Assembly: GCF_001953985.1 (NCBI RefSeq)
Contig: NZ_MBEI01000056.1
Span: 62,001-126,000 of the forward strand
Direction of reading: 5' to 3'
DNA: 64,000 bases
Source: Mycobacterium colombiense
GTDB lineage: Bacteria; Actinomycetota; Actinomycetes; Mycobacteriales; Mycobacteriaceae
The notes beneath the pieces were generated by a model. The model was given only the letters and a program-made list of their open reading frames with translations, was not told the DNA's origin and ran no database searches. Shown here piece after piece: positions 31,172-39,950 of the stretch. Made by a program: the position numbers and the translations under genes. Each line of letters opens with the position of its first letter. Position 1 is the first letter of the stretch.

Positions 31172-31180
31172 ACGCAAATA
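31159..31180. promoter_or_regulatory. Candidate KmtR operator overlapping the kmtR start
   Basis: TATCTGC (31159-31165) and GCAAATA (31174-31180) are inverted with one mismatch around an 8-base centre. The site covers the kmtR ATG and its likely promoter, typical of autorepression by ArsR-family sensors. The distance to the divergent transcripts is too great to control other genes directly. Confidence 0.55.
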
Positions 31181-31215
31181 CTAGCGATAGCCGGTCAAGC
31201 TGCCAAGGGCGCGGA

Positions 31216-31713
31216 TCAGGCCGAGGGGACCACCGTCGACTGGCGGCCGCCGTTGCGCTCGTTCCAGAGCCGGTAGACCTGCACGGCGTCGTCTTTGGGC
31301 TCGTAGCGCATGGGCAGGCGTCGCTGGTCCCATTCCTTCGCGAATTCGTCGTAGAACGTGGACAACTCGAAGTACTTGCGGTCATCCAGGTAGTACTGCT
31401 CGTAGCTGTCCCGGGTGGTCAGGAAGACGACTTCCTTGGGTGAGCAGTAGTACAGCGAGCCCAGGCACATCGGGCATGGATGCGCCAACACGTAGATAGT
31501 GGCGTCGACGAGGTGCTCGGTGCCCAGCTTCATGCAGGCCTCGCGGATCGCCAGGATTTCCGCGTGGGCGGTGGGATCGTTCGTCTGGGCCACCTTGTTG
31601 GCGCTCTCGGCCAGTACCGCGCCGTCTTGGACGATGACGGTTGCGAACGGGCGGCCACCCTCAGTCACGTTTCGGCGAGCGAGGTCGATCGTTCGCTGGG
31701 CGAAATCGGTCAC
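31216..31713 (-). CDS. Nucleoside/cytidine deaminase-like zinc hydrolase (Rv0828c type)
   Basis: 165 residues with the CMP/dCMP deaminase zinc motifs: TAHAEILAIREA (HAE) and HPCPMCLGSLYYC (PCxxC). It deaminates a nucleobase or nucleoside such as guanine or a tRNA base; the substrate is not determined. The GTG at 31713 begins the fold. It is transcribed divergently from the methyltransferase gene. Confidence 0.88.
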   Translation of the reverse strand: MTDFAQRTIDLARRNVTEGGRPFATVIVQDGAVLAESANKVAQTNDPTAHAEILAIREACMKLGTEHLVDATIYVLAHPCPMCLGSLYYCSPKEVVFLTTRDSYEQYYLDDRKYFELSTFYDEFAKEWDQRRLPMRYEPKDDAVQVYRLWNERNGGRQSTVVPSA

Positions 31714-31833
31714 GGATCCTCCGGCGTAGAACGGGAGCAGATAACTCGGAGAGTAGTCCCGCGGGCCCGGATGCGACCTTGTGATACTAACTAGATTGTC
31801 TATGTTTTTTTCTGACCCGATTAAGGGGGCACC

Positions 31834-32730
31834 ATGGCGCGCGCCGAACGTGATCGTTGGGACCTGGCGACGAGTGTCGGGGCGACGGCGACGATGGTGG
31901 CCGCCCAGCGGGCGCTGTCATCCGACGCCAAGCTGATCGACGACCCGTACGCCGCACCGCTGGTGCGCGCGGTCGGGATCGACGTCTACGTCCGGTTGGT
32001 CAACGGCGAAATCGCGGCCGGCGGTAAGACGGAGTTCGACCCGCGGCGGATGGCGCAGGGGATGGCCTGCCGAACCCGGTTCTATGACCAATTCTTTCTG
32101 GACGCGACCCGCAGCGGCATCAGCCAGGCGGTGATCCTCGCGTCGGGCCTCGATTCCCGCGCCTACCGGCTGCCCTGGCCGGCGGGGACGATCGTCTACG
32201 AGGTCGACATGCCAGAGGTGATCGAATTCAAGACGCTGACGCTGGGCGACCTGGGCGCCGAGCCGACCGCCGAGCGGCGCACCGTCGCCATCGACCTGCG
32301 CGACGACTGGGCCTCAGCCCTGCAGGCGGCCGGATTCGACCCGCAGGCCCCCTCGGCATGGAGCGCCGAAGGCCTGGTGGTGTACCTGCCCGACGAAGCT
32401 CAAGACGCGCTGTTCGACAACATCACGACGCTGAGCGCGCCGGGCAGCCGTCTCGCCTTCGAATTCGTGCCTGACACTGCCGTTTTCGCCGACCCGCGGT
32501 GGCGCGCCCACCACGACCGGATGAGCGAACTCGGGTTCGAGATCGACTTCAACGATCTCGTCTACCACGGCCGGCGCAGCCACATCGTCGATCACCTGAA
32601 CCAGCGCGGCTGGCAGACCAACTCCCGGACCATTGCGGAGCTGCATGCGGCCAACGGATTCGTCTACGCCGACGACGACGTCGCGGCGGCCTTCGCCGAT
32701 GTCACCTACAGCAGCGCGGTGCTCGGGTGA
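31834..32730 (+). CDS. SAM-dependent methyltransferase, Rv0830-like
   Basis: 298 residues of the mycobacterial S-adenosylmethionine-dependent methyltransferase family that is expanded in this genus (COG3315). It has [18 protein letters not shown] near the start, [16 protein letters not shown] as the SAM-binding loop, and [12 protein letters not shown] as the acidic loop. The substrate is unknown; in the genus these modify lipids or small molecules. The ATG at 31834 follows AAGGGGGCACC. The tRNA-Lys gene is on the opposite strand after it. Confidence 0.88.
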   Translation: MARAERDRWDLATSVGATATMVAAQRALSSDAKLIDDPYAAPLVRAVGIDVYVRLVNGEIAAGGKTEFDPRRMAQGMACRTRFYDQFFLDATRSGISQAVILASGLDSRAYRLPWPAGTIVYEVDMPEVIEFKTLTLGDLGAEPTAERRTVAIDLRDDWASALQAAGFDPQAPSAWSAEGLVVYLPDEAQDALFDNITTLSAPGSRLAFEFVPDTAVFADPRWRAHHDRMSELGFEIDFNDLVYHGRRSHIVDHLNQRGWQTNSRTIAELHAANGFVYADDDVAAAFADVTYSSAVLG

Positions 32731-32767
32731 TGATTGCGGTGCGCGGAGCGGGCCGTGCGCGTTGTGG

Positions 32768-32840
32768 TGCCCCCACTAGGACTCGAACCTAGGACCTGCG
32801 GATTAAAAGTCCGTAGCTCTACCAACTGAGCTATAGGGGC
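32768..32840 (-). tRNA. tRNA-Lys (TTT)
   Basis: 73 bases on the minus strand. The acceptor stem GCCCCTA pairs with TGGGGGC followed by discriminator A; the D-loop is AGCTCAGTTGGTAGAGCT and the anticodon loop reads CTTTTAA (TTT). The T-loop is GTTCGAGTC. CCA is not encoded. Confidence 0.95.
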
Positions 32841-32964
32841 CGCGGAGATTCAGGATACTTGGACCGAAAATGAGGCTCGTTTGAGGATTGGGCACACCGT
32901 GACCTAAGCTGACGTGGCTCCCAACGAAACCACGTTGCGAGTACCCCGGAGTGATTCGGTTCTG

Positions 32965-33037
32965 GCCCCCATCGTCTAGTGGCCTAGGACGCCGCCCTTT
33001 CACGGCGGTAGCACGGGTTCGAATCCCGTTGGGGGTA
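32965..33037 (+). tRNA. tRNA-Glu (TTC)
   Basis: 73 bases. Acceptor GCCCCCA opposite TGGGGGT with a G-U end pair, anticodon loop CTTTCAC (TTC), T-arm GGGTTCGAATCCC. CCA is not encoded. Confidence 0.95.
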
Positions 33038-33066
33038 CGCGACGCGGTGACGCGGAGCAGCAGCAA

Positions 33067-33143
33067 GGCCCTGTGGCGCAGTTGGTTAGCGCGCCGCCCT
33101 GTCACGGCGGAGGTCGCGGGTTCGAGTCCCGTCAGGGTCGCCA
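33067..33143 (+). tRNA. tRNA-Asp (GTC)
   Basis: 77 bases including an encoded CCA at 33141-33143. Acceptor GGCCCTG opposite CAGGGTC, anticodon loop CTGTCAC (GTC), T-arm GGGTTCGAGTCCC. Part of the Lys/Glu/Asp/Phe tRNA cluster. Confidence 0.96.
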
Positions 33144-33170
33144 AGCGCGGCGAGGCAATCGCTGCCCTCC

Positions 33171-33247
33171 GGCCAGGTAGCTCAGTCGGTACGAGCGTCC
33201 GCCTGAAAAGCGGAAGGTCGGCGGTTCGATCCCGCCCCTGGCCACCA
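33171..33247 (+). tRNA. tRNA-Phe (GAA)
   Basis: 77 bases including an encoded CCA at 33245-33247. Acceptor GGCCAGG opposite CCTGGCC, anticodon loop CTGAAAA (GAA), T-arm GCGGTTCGATCCCGC. It follows tRNA-Asp. Confidence 0.96.
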
Positions 33248-33278
33248 AGGATGTGCGAGTTCTCGACGTCGCGCGGCG

Positions 33279-34754
33279 TCAAACCAGGTAAGGCGCAATC
33301 AGAGTGGTGGCCCCCAACACCGCCAACCCGATCAGGAACGCGACGATCGTGAAGCCCATCACCTGACGGACATTGAGTTTCGCGATCGCGAGCAGGGGCA
33401 GCAACCAGAACGGCTGGATCATGTTCGCCACCCCTTCGCCCACGGCGACCGCCATGGACATCAACCCGAGGTAGGCCGGTGAGGTCTGACCGACCGCGCG
33501 CGCCGAGTCGACCGCGATCGGGCCCTGCACGGCCCAGTGCCCGCCGCCGGACGGCACGAACAAGCTGATGATCAACGAGCCGATGAAGGTAAAAAACGGC
33601 AGCGTGTACTGCGTCGCGCCGCTCACCAGCCCGTGGGCCAGCAGCGTCTGCAGGGGCACGGCCTTGGCGCCGGCGTGCGGGGGCGCATAGCCGAGCAGAG
33701 CAACCAGACCGCCGTAGAGCGGGTACTGCAGCAGCAGCGGGCCAGACACCTTCGCGGCGCCGGTGAATGCCCGGATGAACCGGATCGGCGTGCGGTGCAG
33801 CAGCGCACTGGTGATCGTGAACAACATGATCATCGACGAGATGTTCAGCGCGAAACCGCTGAGGCAGAAGTAGGCGATGCCCGCGGCGAACACGAGGACA
33901 TTGAGAATCCACTGGTTTTCCAGCCATTCGGCGAACGATCGCTTGCCCTCGGCCTTGGCCTCGATCTGGCCCTCGTCCTCGAACACGGCGGGATCGGGCG
34001 CAAGGCTCTGCGTCGGCTGCATGCGCCAGATCGCAAGCGCGAGTAGCGCCAGCACGACGATCACCGACAGCCAGCTGTAGGGCTCGAAGATGGTCAGCGT
34101 GAGCGGCACCGTGGCGCCAGTCATCTTGTGGATCACGTTGATTGGGCTGCCGTCGTCCGTGTTCGCCAGCGCGATCGACGACGACAGTCCCTGCGTCCAG
34201 ACGATGAAGCCCATGAACGCCGCCGCGATGAGATAGCCGAAATGTGTGTCGGTGAAGCGCTTCGCGACCTGGCGCGCGATCAGCGCACCCGCGACCAACC
34301 CGAGCCCCCAGTTCAGGAGGGACAGTGCGGCGCTCAAGCCGAAACAAAGCAGGGCTCCCTGCACCTGGTTCCTCGGCTTGCCCGCGATATACACGATGGC
34401 GCGCTTCAGAATCGGGGCCTCGGCGAGCGTGTAACCGGTCACCAGGATCAAGACCATCTGGAAGGCGAAGGTGAAGATGTTTTGCGATCCCCACACGCCC
34501 CCGTACCACGCCTTGAGCATGCCGCCCGCCGAGGCGCCGCGCACCAAGAACGCAACCAGCGCGGCGACGATGACGGTGAGAATGACCGCGAACAGGTAAG
34601 GGTCGGGCATCAGCCGTTCGACATACCGGACACAGAGTGCGGTGAAAGCTTGGATGACGCCGCGGTGTCTGGGTTTACCGTCTTCTTCTGACGCGCTTGG
34701 CTGCTCGCCCTCGGGCGCATCGGTTACGGCCTTGCGTTCTTCGCTCGTCGTCAT
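33279..34754 (-). CDS. Short-chain fatty acid transporter (AtoE/TIGR00366 type)
   Basis: 491 residues with about ten membrane helices. It matches the AtoE family: LMPDPYLFAVILTVIVAAL near the start, then VTGYTLAEAPILKRAIVYIA, and FVPSGGGHWAVQGPI in the C-terminal half. Relatives import acetoacetate or short-chain fatty acids. The ATG at 34754 follows GGCAGG; an upstream ATG at 34802 would add 16 charged residues. Its location next to acyl-CoA genes fits uptake of organic acids. Confidence 0.85.
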   Translation of the reverse strand: MTTSEERKAVTDAPEGEQPSASEEDGKPRHRGVIQAFTALCVRYVERLMPDPYLFAVILTVIVAALVAFLVRGASAGGMLKAWYGGVWGSQNIFTFAFQMVLILVTGYTLAEAPILKRAIVYIAGKPRNQVQGALLCFGLSAALSLLNWGLGLVAGALIARQVAKRFTDTHFGYLIAAAFMGFIVWTQGLSSSIALANTDDGSPINVIHKMTGATVPLTLTIFEPYSWLSVIVVLALLALAIWRMQPTQSLAPDPAVFEDEGQIEAKAEGKRSFAEWLENQWILNVLVFAAGIAYFCLSGFALNISSMIMLFTITSALLHRTPIRFIRAFTGAAKVSGPLLLQYPLYGGLVALLGYAPPHAGAKAVPLQTLLAHGLVSGATQYTLPFFTFIGSLIISLFVPSGGGHWAVQGPIAVDSARAVGQTSPAYLGLMSMAVAVGEGVANMIQPFWLLPLLAIAKLNVRQVMGFTIVAFLIGLAVLGATTLIAPYLV

Positions 34755-34936
34755 CGACCTGCCCTCGCGTTCTTTGGCCAGCTCGCGTTCGACCGCGCGC
34801 ATTGGCTGATCGTAATAGCGAAACTGATGAGGCCTGAACCTGACAGGAGATGTCGCGGCTATGAACTGTCCGTAGCCGCCGCGTTGCGATCCGGGGCGAC
34901 AGGGCCTTGGGGCGGGCCGAAAACCGGCGCCTGCAG

Positions 34937-35776
34937 CTACTTGAGCATGCTCCCGGCGTCGACGGTGACCGGAAGGCCTGTGATGCAACGCGATTCGTCG
35001 GATGCCAGGAACAGCACCGCGTTGCTGATGTCCACCGCCTCGACCCAGCCGACCGGCAGTACGTGCATGAACTGCGCGGCGACCTTGAGGTCGTCCGGGC
35101 CGGGGTTCTCCAGGTCCGGCCGGAACAGCTTCATCGTTCCCTCGTTCATGAACATGGGCGTGTTCACGTTGGTCGGATGAACGGAGTTCACCCGGATGAA
35201 GTGCTGGCCGAGTTCGACCGCGAAGGTACGCATCAGCCCGACGACGCCGTGTTTGGCGGCGATGTAGTGACCGGTGTGCGGGTAAGCCTTGAGCCCACCG
35301 ACCGAGCTGGTCAGGATGATCGATCCACCCTGTCCTTGGGAAATCAGGTGCGGCACACCGGCTTTGACCGTCTTCCAGACGCCGGAGAGATTGACGTCGA
35401 TCATGTCTCGCCAGTCGTCTTCACTGGTCTTGTCGAGAGTCTGGCCGCCGTTGCCGATCCCGGCGTTGGCGCAGATGATGTCCAGGCGGCCGAGTTGTTC
35501 GACTCCGCTGTCCACCGCCGCTTTCAGGGCGTCGTAGTCGCGCACGTCGACTTCGGCGGTCACGATCCGGCGGTTGAGGCCCTTGATCAGGTCGGCCGTC
35601 TCGGCCAGGTCATCCGGCGTCGACGGTGGGATCTCGCTGCTGCTGCTGATCGGGGTGCAGATGTCGACGGCGATGATGTCGGCACCCTCCTGCGCCAGGC
35701 GCACCGCGTGGCTGCGGCCCTGGCCACGGGCCGCCCCGGTGATGAACGCAACCTTGCCCTCGACTCTTCCGCCCAT
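34937..35776 (-). CDS. Mycofactocin-coupled SDR oxidoreductase
   Basis: 279 residues of the short-chain dehydrogenase family with TGAARGQGRSHAVRLAQEG as the cofactor loop, NAGIGNGGQTL and the catalytic Tyr-Lys in GHYIAAKHG. The RGQGR loop and the insertion following the first strand pair (AVDICTPISSSSEIPPSTPD) are characteristic of mycofactocin-dependent dehydrogenases, which hold NAD tightly and pass electrons to mycofactocin. It oxidises an unknown alcohol. The gene shares an operator sequence with the TetR/P450 group upstream. The start ATG is at 35776. Confidence 0.88.
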   Translation of the reverse strand: MGGRVEGKVAFITGAARGQGRSHAVRLAQEGADIIAVDICTPISSSSEIPPSTPDDLAETADLIKGLNRRIVTAEVDVRDYDALKAAVDSGVEQLGRLDIICANAGIGNGGQTLDKTSEDDWRDMIDVNLSGVWKTVKAGVPHLISQGQGGSIILTSSVGGLKAYPHTGHYIAAKHGVVGLMRTFAVELGQHFIRVNSVHPTNVNTPMFMNEGTMKLFRPDLENPGPDDLKVAAQFMHVLPVGWVEAVDISNAVLFLASDESRCITGLPVTVDAGSMLK

Positions 35777-35849
35777 GACTGCACCTCACTGATCTGAGAG
35801 GCCGGGATGACGAAGGCCCGGCGCACTTTGTTTCGGTCGACTTCAATTG

Positions 35850-35865
35850 TTTGTCGATCGATCAG
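35850..35865. promoter_or_regulatory. Operator copy 1 of the TetR/P450/SDR group
   Basis: TTTGTCGATCGATCAG lies about 75 bases upstream of the mycofactocin SDR start. The last 12 bases are identical to those in the site at 36652-36668 upstream of the TetR and P450 genes; there the preceding TTTG has one extra G. Sharing of a 12-base palindromic core by two promoters 0.8 kb apart supports co-regulation by the TetR at 35977-36636. Confidence 0.65.
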
Positions 35866-35976
35866 GAAGGGTGGCACCGTTTGGGCGCGGTGTCAACAGA
35901 CGGTCGGGACGGTCGCACGATTTGGCGCTGCCCGGCGGAAGCGAGGCGGGGGTCGTCGCCTGAGTGGTCGCCGGCT

Positions 35977-36636
35977 CTAGCTGCTCGGTATCGGTCCGGC
36001 CGCGGGTGCCTTCAGCAGACCCATCTGGCGTTCGACGAACGCGCGCAACTCGTCGTGCCCTTGGGTGACGCCGACCGCGCTCTCGTTGCACAGGCTGCGC
36101 GCCACCTGCGCGATCAGCATCGAGATGGCCACCGGCGGGTATTGCTCGAGATCGACGTGGTTGGCGCGCAGCACCATCGTGACGGCCGCCGTCTCGATGT
36201 CACGTACCCGCTCGGCGTAGGCCTTGAGTTCGGCGCCAATTGCCTTGCGGTGGTTGGCCAATGCCATGAACTCGGCATTCAGTGTCGTCACGGCGGAATC
36301 GCTGTTCATCAACCACAGCGCCTGCAGCGGGTCGTCGTCGGCCAGCAGGGCGCGCATGCGTGCCAGCGCGGTCTCGGCACCGGCGCGCAGCACCTCCACG
36401 AACAGATCGTCCATGGTCGGGAAGTAGTAATAAACCAGGGCCTGCTTGACGCCGGCCTCCGCGGCCACCCGCCGCGACGTGGCCGCGGCATAGCCCTCCT
36501 CGCGCATGATCCGGGCGGTGGCCTCGATCAGCTTGCCGCGCGCCCCCGCATCGGCGCCCCTCCTGTTTTGGCGAGTCGCCGCGGCGTTGGGCGCGCCGGT
36601 CTTGCTTGACCGGCCTGCGCGATCCGTGGTAGGCAT
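35977..36636 (-). CDS. TetR-family regulator of the P450/SDR group
   Basis: 219 residues. Basic N-terminal tail then HTH (ATSRRVAAEAGVKQALVYYY), followed by a large ligand-binding domain. It is divergent from the ferredoxin-P450 pair, and copies of a palindrome are upstream of itself, the P450 pair and the SDR. The likely ligand is the substrate of these oxidations. The ATG at 36636 follows CTAGGATGC. Confidence 0.87.
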   Translation of the reverse strand: MPTTDRAGRSSKTGAPNAAATRQNRRGADAGARGKLIEATARIMREEGYAAATSRRVAAEAGVKQALVYYYFPTMDDLFVEVLRAGAETALARMRALLADDDPLQALWLMNSDSAVTTLNAEFMALANHRKAIGAELKAYAERVRDIETAAVTMVLRANHVDLEQYPPVAISMLIAQVARSLCNESAVGVTQGHDELRAFVERQMGLLKAPAAGPIPSS

Positions 36637-36651
36637 ACCGCATCCTAGCAA

Positions 36652-36668
36652 TTTGGTCGATCGATCAG
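36652..36668. promoter_or_regulatory. Operator copy 2 between TetR and ferredoxin-P450
   Basis: TTTGGTCGATCGATCAG contains a 14-bp near-perfect palindrome TGGTCGATCGATCA (36654-36667; one mismatch pair). It sits between the TetR start (36636) and the ferredoxin start (36702), where it could control both promoters. See the matching site at 35850. Confidence 0.65.
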
Positions 36669-36701
36669 TCACGTATGACGTAACCGGGGATGGAGGGGCC
36701 G

Positions 36702-36911
36702 ATGACGACCACACGCCTGCGTGTCCGGGTGGATCCCCGGCAGTGTGAGGCGCACGCCCTGTGCGTGGAGATCGCCCCGGAGGTTTTCGAGCTCGGCGAC
36801 GACGTCGCAACCTGCGACGAGGACCCGGGTGAAGCGTTGCGCCACAGCGTCGAAGCCGCCCTGGCCGCCTGCCCGCGCCAGGCCATCAGCGTGGTCGCCG
36901 GGGGCGCGTGA
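36702..36911 (+). CDS. Single-cluster 3Fe-4S ferredoxin for P450
   Basis: 69 residues with QCEAHALCVEIAPEVFELGD and the closing AACPRQAI. Three cysteines (C-x5-C and C-P) suit a [3Fe-4S] cluster, with His in the variable fourth position as in mycobacterial P450 partners. It passes electrons to the cytochrome P450 encoded 37 bases downstream. The ATG at 36702 follows GGAGG; the upstream ATG at 36690 overlaps that ribosome site. Confidence 0.9.
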   Translation: MTTTRLRVRVDPRQCEAHALCVEIAPEVFELGDDVATCDEDPGEALRHSVEAALAACPRQAISVVAGGA

Positions 36912-36948
36912 TGCGCGGCTTGGTAGGCCAGGAAAAGGAATCGAACTC

Positions 36949-38229
36949 ATGACTGAACTCGCCGACGCCGACTACTTCACCGACCCAGACATCGCCCAAG
37001 ATCCGTATGCCTACTGGGATTACCTGCGCGGCCAGGGCCCGGTGTTCCGCGAGCCGCATTACGGGGTCGTGGCCGTCACCGGTTACCAGGAGGTCCAGGC
37101 CGCCTTCAAAGACGTCGCTTCGTTCTCCGCGGTCAACGCGATCGGTGGTCCGTTCCCGCCGCTGCCGTTCACCCCGGAAGGTGACGACATCAGCGACCAG
37201 ATCGAAGCGCATCGCCACGAGTTCCCGATCTTCGAGCACATGGTCGTCATGGATCCGCCCGAACACGAAAAGGCGCGCTCCCTGCTCGGGCGGCTGCTCA
37301 CGCCGCGTCGCCTGCAGGAAAACAAGGACTACATCTGGCAATTGGCGGACCGGCAGTTCGACGAGTTCATCGCCAACGGTCAGTGTGAGTTCCTCGGTGA
37401 GTACGCCAAGCCGTTCGCGACGCTGGCGATCGCCGATCTGCTCGGGGTTCCCGACGAAGACCGTGCCGAGATTCGCCGCAACCTCGGAGCCGGTAACGCG
37501 CCGGGCGCCAGGGTGGGCGCGCTCGATCACGAACCGGTTGGCAGCAACCCGTTGCAGTACCTCGATGACCTGTTCAGTGCCTACATCGCCGACCGGCGGA
37601 AGCGCCCCCGCGAGGACGTGCTGACCGGCCTGGCCACCGCCACGTACCCCGACGGCTCGACCCCACCGCTTTTGGAGGTCGTGCGGCCGGCCACCTTCCT
37701 GTTCGCGGCCGGTCAGGAGACCGTGACCAAGCTGTTGAGCGCCGCGGTGCAGGTCCTCGGTGACCAACCCGAGCTTCAGGCGCGGCTGCGCGCCGACCGA
37801 AGCCTGATCGGCTCGTTCATCGAAGAGGCGCTGCGCATGCAGAGCCCGACGAAGGTCGACTTCCGGCTGGCGCGCAAGACCACCACCCTGGGCGGAGTGC
37901 ACATCCCGGCCGGCACGGTCATCATGCTGTGCCTGGGAGCGGCCAACCGTGACCCCCGAAAATTCGCGAACCCCAACGAATTCCAGGTTGACCGGAAGAA
38001 CGTCCGCGAGCACATCGCGTTCGGTCGCGGAATCCACACCTGCGCGGGCGCACCGCTGGCGCGCGTGGAGGGCCAGATCACCGTCAACCGCCTCCTGGAC
38101 CGAACGCGGGACATCCGGATCAGTGAGGCCAAGCACGGTGTGGCGCCCAACCGCGACTACCAGTTCGAGTCCACGTTCTTGCTGCGCGGGCTCAAGGAGT
38201 TGCACATCGAGTTCACCCACGCCGACTGA
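36949..38229 (+). CDS. Cytochrome P450
   Basis: 426 residues. The heme loop is FGRGIHTCAGAPLA with the thiolate Cys365. The I-helix shows AAGQETVTK with the acid/alcohol pair Glu257-Thr258, and the K-helix has EEALRMQSP with ExxR at 293-296. Typical soluble bacterial class I P450. It uses the ferredoxin encoded before it. The substrate is unknown; the CYP family cannot be assigned by eye. AGGAAAAGG precedes the ATG. It is probably repressed by the divergent TetR and part of one oxidation route with the mycofactocin SDR. Confidence 0.94.
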   Translation: MTELADADYFTDPDIAQDPYAYWDYLRGQGPVFREPHYGVVAVTGYQEVQAAFKDVASFSAVNAIGGPFPPLPFTPEGDDISDQIEAHRHEFPIFEHMVVMDPPEHEKARSLLGRLLTPRRLQENKDYIWQLADRQFDEFIANGQCEFLGEYAKPFATLAIADLLGVPDEDRAEIRRNLGAGNAPGARVGALDHEPVGSNPLQYLDDLFSAYIADRRKRPREDVLTGLATATYPDGSTPPLLEVVRPATFLFAAGQETVTKLLSAAVQVLGDQPELQARLRADRSLIGSFIEEALRMQSPTKVDFRLARKTTTLGGVHIPAGTVIMLCLGAANRDPRKFANPNEFQVDRKNVREHIAFGRGIHTCAGAPLARVEGQITVNRLLDRTRDIRISEAKHGVAPNRDYQFESTFLLRGLKELHIEFTHAD

Positions 38230-38235
38230 CGGGCG

Positions 38236-38667
38236 TCAGTCCTGTGCCGCAAGGCCTTTCACCTGCTGGTAGTAGATGACGTTGCCGCCACCGGCCCAAT
38301 TTCCTTCGGGGATTTCGTGGATCAACGTCCAAACGTGAAAGGCCCGTGCGCCCTGCGGTTCGATCTCCGCCGCGCCGCACACCGCGGCGTGCACGTCGGC
38401 GGCGAGTTGTTCCTTGCGGGCCCGATCGAGGGCGCCTTTGAACACCGTCAGGTCGACTCTGAACCGGGGCTCGCCGGGTCCGCGCCCGCCGATCGAAAGT
38501 TCGTTTTCCTCCAGCGGGTGCAGGTACACCCAGGTGTTGTCGCGCAAAAACGGTGTGTCCGGCGCGCGTTCGGTGCGCAGCAGTACGGTGACCAGCTCAT
38601 CGGTCAACCGGTTCAGCGCCTGATCATCCAGCGAGCCACGAATGAACGTCAGGTCGATCATCGGCAT
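38236..38667 (-). CDS. Tautomerase-family protein
   Basis: 143 residues beginning MPMIDLTFIRGS; Pro2 becomes the N-terminal catalytic base after Met removal, as in 4-oxalocrotonate tautomerase-like enzymes. The length fits a fused double unit, like cis-CaaD or MSAD-like subgroups. Possible role: isomerisation or hydration in ring or enol degradation. It is convergent with the P450 (6 bases between stops) and 13 bases downstream of the F420 oxidoreductase, so it is cotranscribed with it. Confidence 0.8.
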   Translation of the reverse strand: MPMIDLTFIRGSLDDQALNRLTDELVTVLLRTERAPDTPFLRDNTWVYLHPLEENELSIGGRGPGEPRFRVDLTVFKGALDRARKEQLAADVHAAVCGAAEIEPQGARAFHVWTLIHEIPEGNWAGGGNVIYYQQVKGLAAQD

Positions 38668-38680
38668 TGCGGCACCCTCC

Positions 38681-39823
38681 TCACAGCTTCCTCAAGCCCC
38701 GAACGACCTTGACGTAGGGCGTGGTTGCGGACGCGCTCTTGCGCAGACTCGGTTGAATCGCACCGGCATTGCCCACGACGAGATAGCGCAGGCCGTTGTC
38801 GCGGAACTCCGCAATCTGTGCGATCACCTCGTCGGGTGTCCCCACCGCGAACAGCTCCTTGACGAGCGACCGCGGCACCTTCGCCGCGTATGACAGCGCC
38901 GTCCGCTCGTCGATCAGTTGGGGAATGAGGTCCTGGACGCCGGTGAAGTCCGCGCCCAGTGGATGTTCGGCGCCGTGGCGGGCCCAGTCCTTGGCGGGGG
39001 AGTTGAGCGTGAACACTTTGGCGATGTCGGATTCCACCACTTCGTCGATCTCATCGCGGGAACGGCCCGTCACGATGAACCGGATGAGCGCCGGCGTGAT
39101 GGCCATCGGATCGCGCCCGGCATCCGACGCCGCGGTGCGAACCATCTCGAGCTGCTCACCGTATTCGACGGCGCGCGTGGTCCCCGGGAACCAGCCGTCG
39201 GCGTAGCGGCCGGTCGCCCGCATCATGCGGGGCCCGTGTGCGGCGATCCAGATCTCGGGATACTTGCCCCTGTATGGGGGAAGCGCGAACGTCGCATTGT
39301 GCAACGGGAAAAACGGGGAGTCGCGAGTGACCAACTCGCCATTGGAATTCCATAGCGCGCGGATGGTGGCCACCGCTTCCTCGAAGCGCGCCACCGGCTT
39401 GGTCCAATCCACGCCGTAGGGGGCATTGCTTTCCCGCTCGCCGGTTCCGATGCCCAGAACCGCGCGGCCCCGGGTCAGCAGGTGCAAGGATGCCACCGCC
39501 TGCGCGGTGACGGCGGGGTTGCGCCTCCCGGTATCGGTCACGGCCACCCCGAGGCGCATCCGGCCGAGGCGGTTGCGGCCCGCCAGATATCCCAGCATCG
39601 TCCACGGTTCCAGATGGGCGTCCATCTTCGGGATCAGGCGGGCCGCCCCCACGTGCTTGGGCGTCCACATCGACGGCGGCAGCACGGAGTTGAGGTGGTC
39701 GGCCACCCAGAACGAGTCGGCGCCGCAGGCCAACCCGGTCAGGTAATCGGCGTGGATCAAGGGCTTTGGGCCGAAGCGCGAATTGATGGTGTTGTGCATG
39801 ACACCCACGCCGAACTTGGCCAT
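38681..39823 (-). CDS. LLM-class F420-dependent oxidoreductase
   Basis: 380 residues, a luciferase-like TIM barrel. Features of the F420 group are present: [11 protein letters not shown] near residue 36, [35 protein letters not shown] and [21 protein letters not shown]. It resembles phthiodiolone ketoreductase-like and other mycobacterial F420 reductases. It probably reduces a ketone or enone or oxidises an alcohol with F420. It lies with the tautomerase gene in one unit; a perfect 14-bp palindrome is 33 bases upstream of the start. Confidence 0.88.
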   Translation of the reverse strand: MAKFGVGVMHNTINSRFGPKPLIHADYLTGLACGADSFWVADHLNSVLPPSMWTPKHVGAARLIPKMDAHLEPWTMLGYLAGRNRLGRMRLGVAVTDTGRRNPAVTAQAVASLHLLTRGRAVLGIGTGERESNAPYGVDWTKPVARFEEAVATIRALWNSNGELVTRDSPFFPLHNATFALPPYRGKYPEIWIAAHGPRMMRATGRYADGWFPGTTRAVEYGEQLEMVRTAASDAGRDPMAITPALIRFIVTGRSRDEIDEVVESDIAKVFTLNSPAKDWARHGAEHPLGADFTGVQDLIPQLIDERTALSYAAKVPRSLVKELFAVGTPDEVIAQIAEFRDNGLRYLVVGNAGAIQPSLRKSASATTPYVKVVRGLRKL

Positions 39824-39855
39824 CGCCGTCGCTCCTTCGACCGTCGGCCAGAGAC

Positions 39856-39869
39856 TAGCCGATCGGCTA
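39856..39869. promoter_or_regulatory. Perfect 14-bp palindrome upstream of the F420 oxidoreductase
   Basis: TAGCCGATCGGCTA lies in the gap between the LLM gene and the divergent dipeptidase gene. Its centre CGATCG is like that of the 36652 operator, but the flanks differ. Candidate repressor site. Confidence 0.5.
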
Positions 39870-39950
39870 CCCGACGATAGATGATCAACCGGCGTACATC
39901 AATGGCCGTCCTTAACCGGATAATCGGCGAGCGGCCGCGACAATGGCGGG

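Noticed and set aside
32768..33247. tRNA cluster considered as an integration site for a mobile element
   Set aside because: No integrase, direct repeat of a tRNA 3' end or mobility gene follows; the tRNA order matches the M. tuberculosis cluster.
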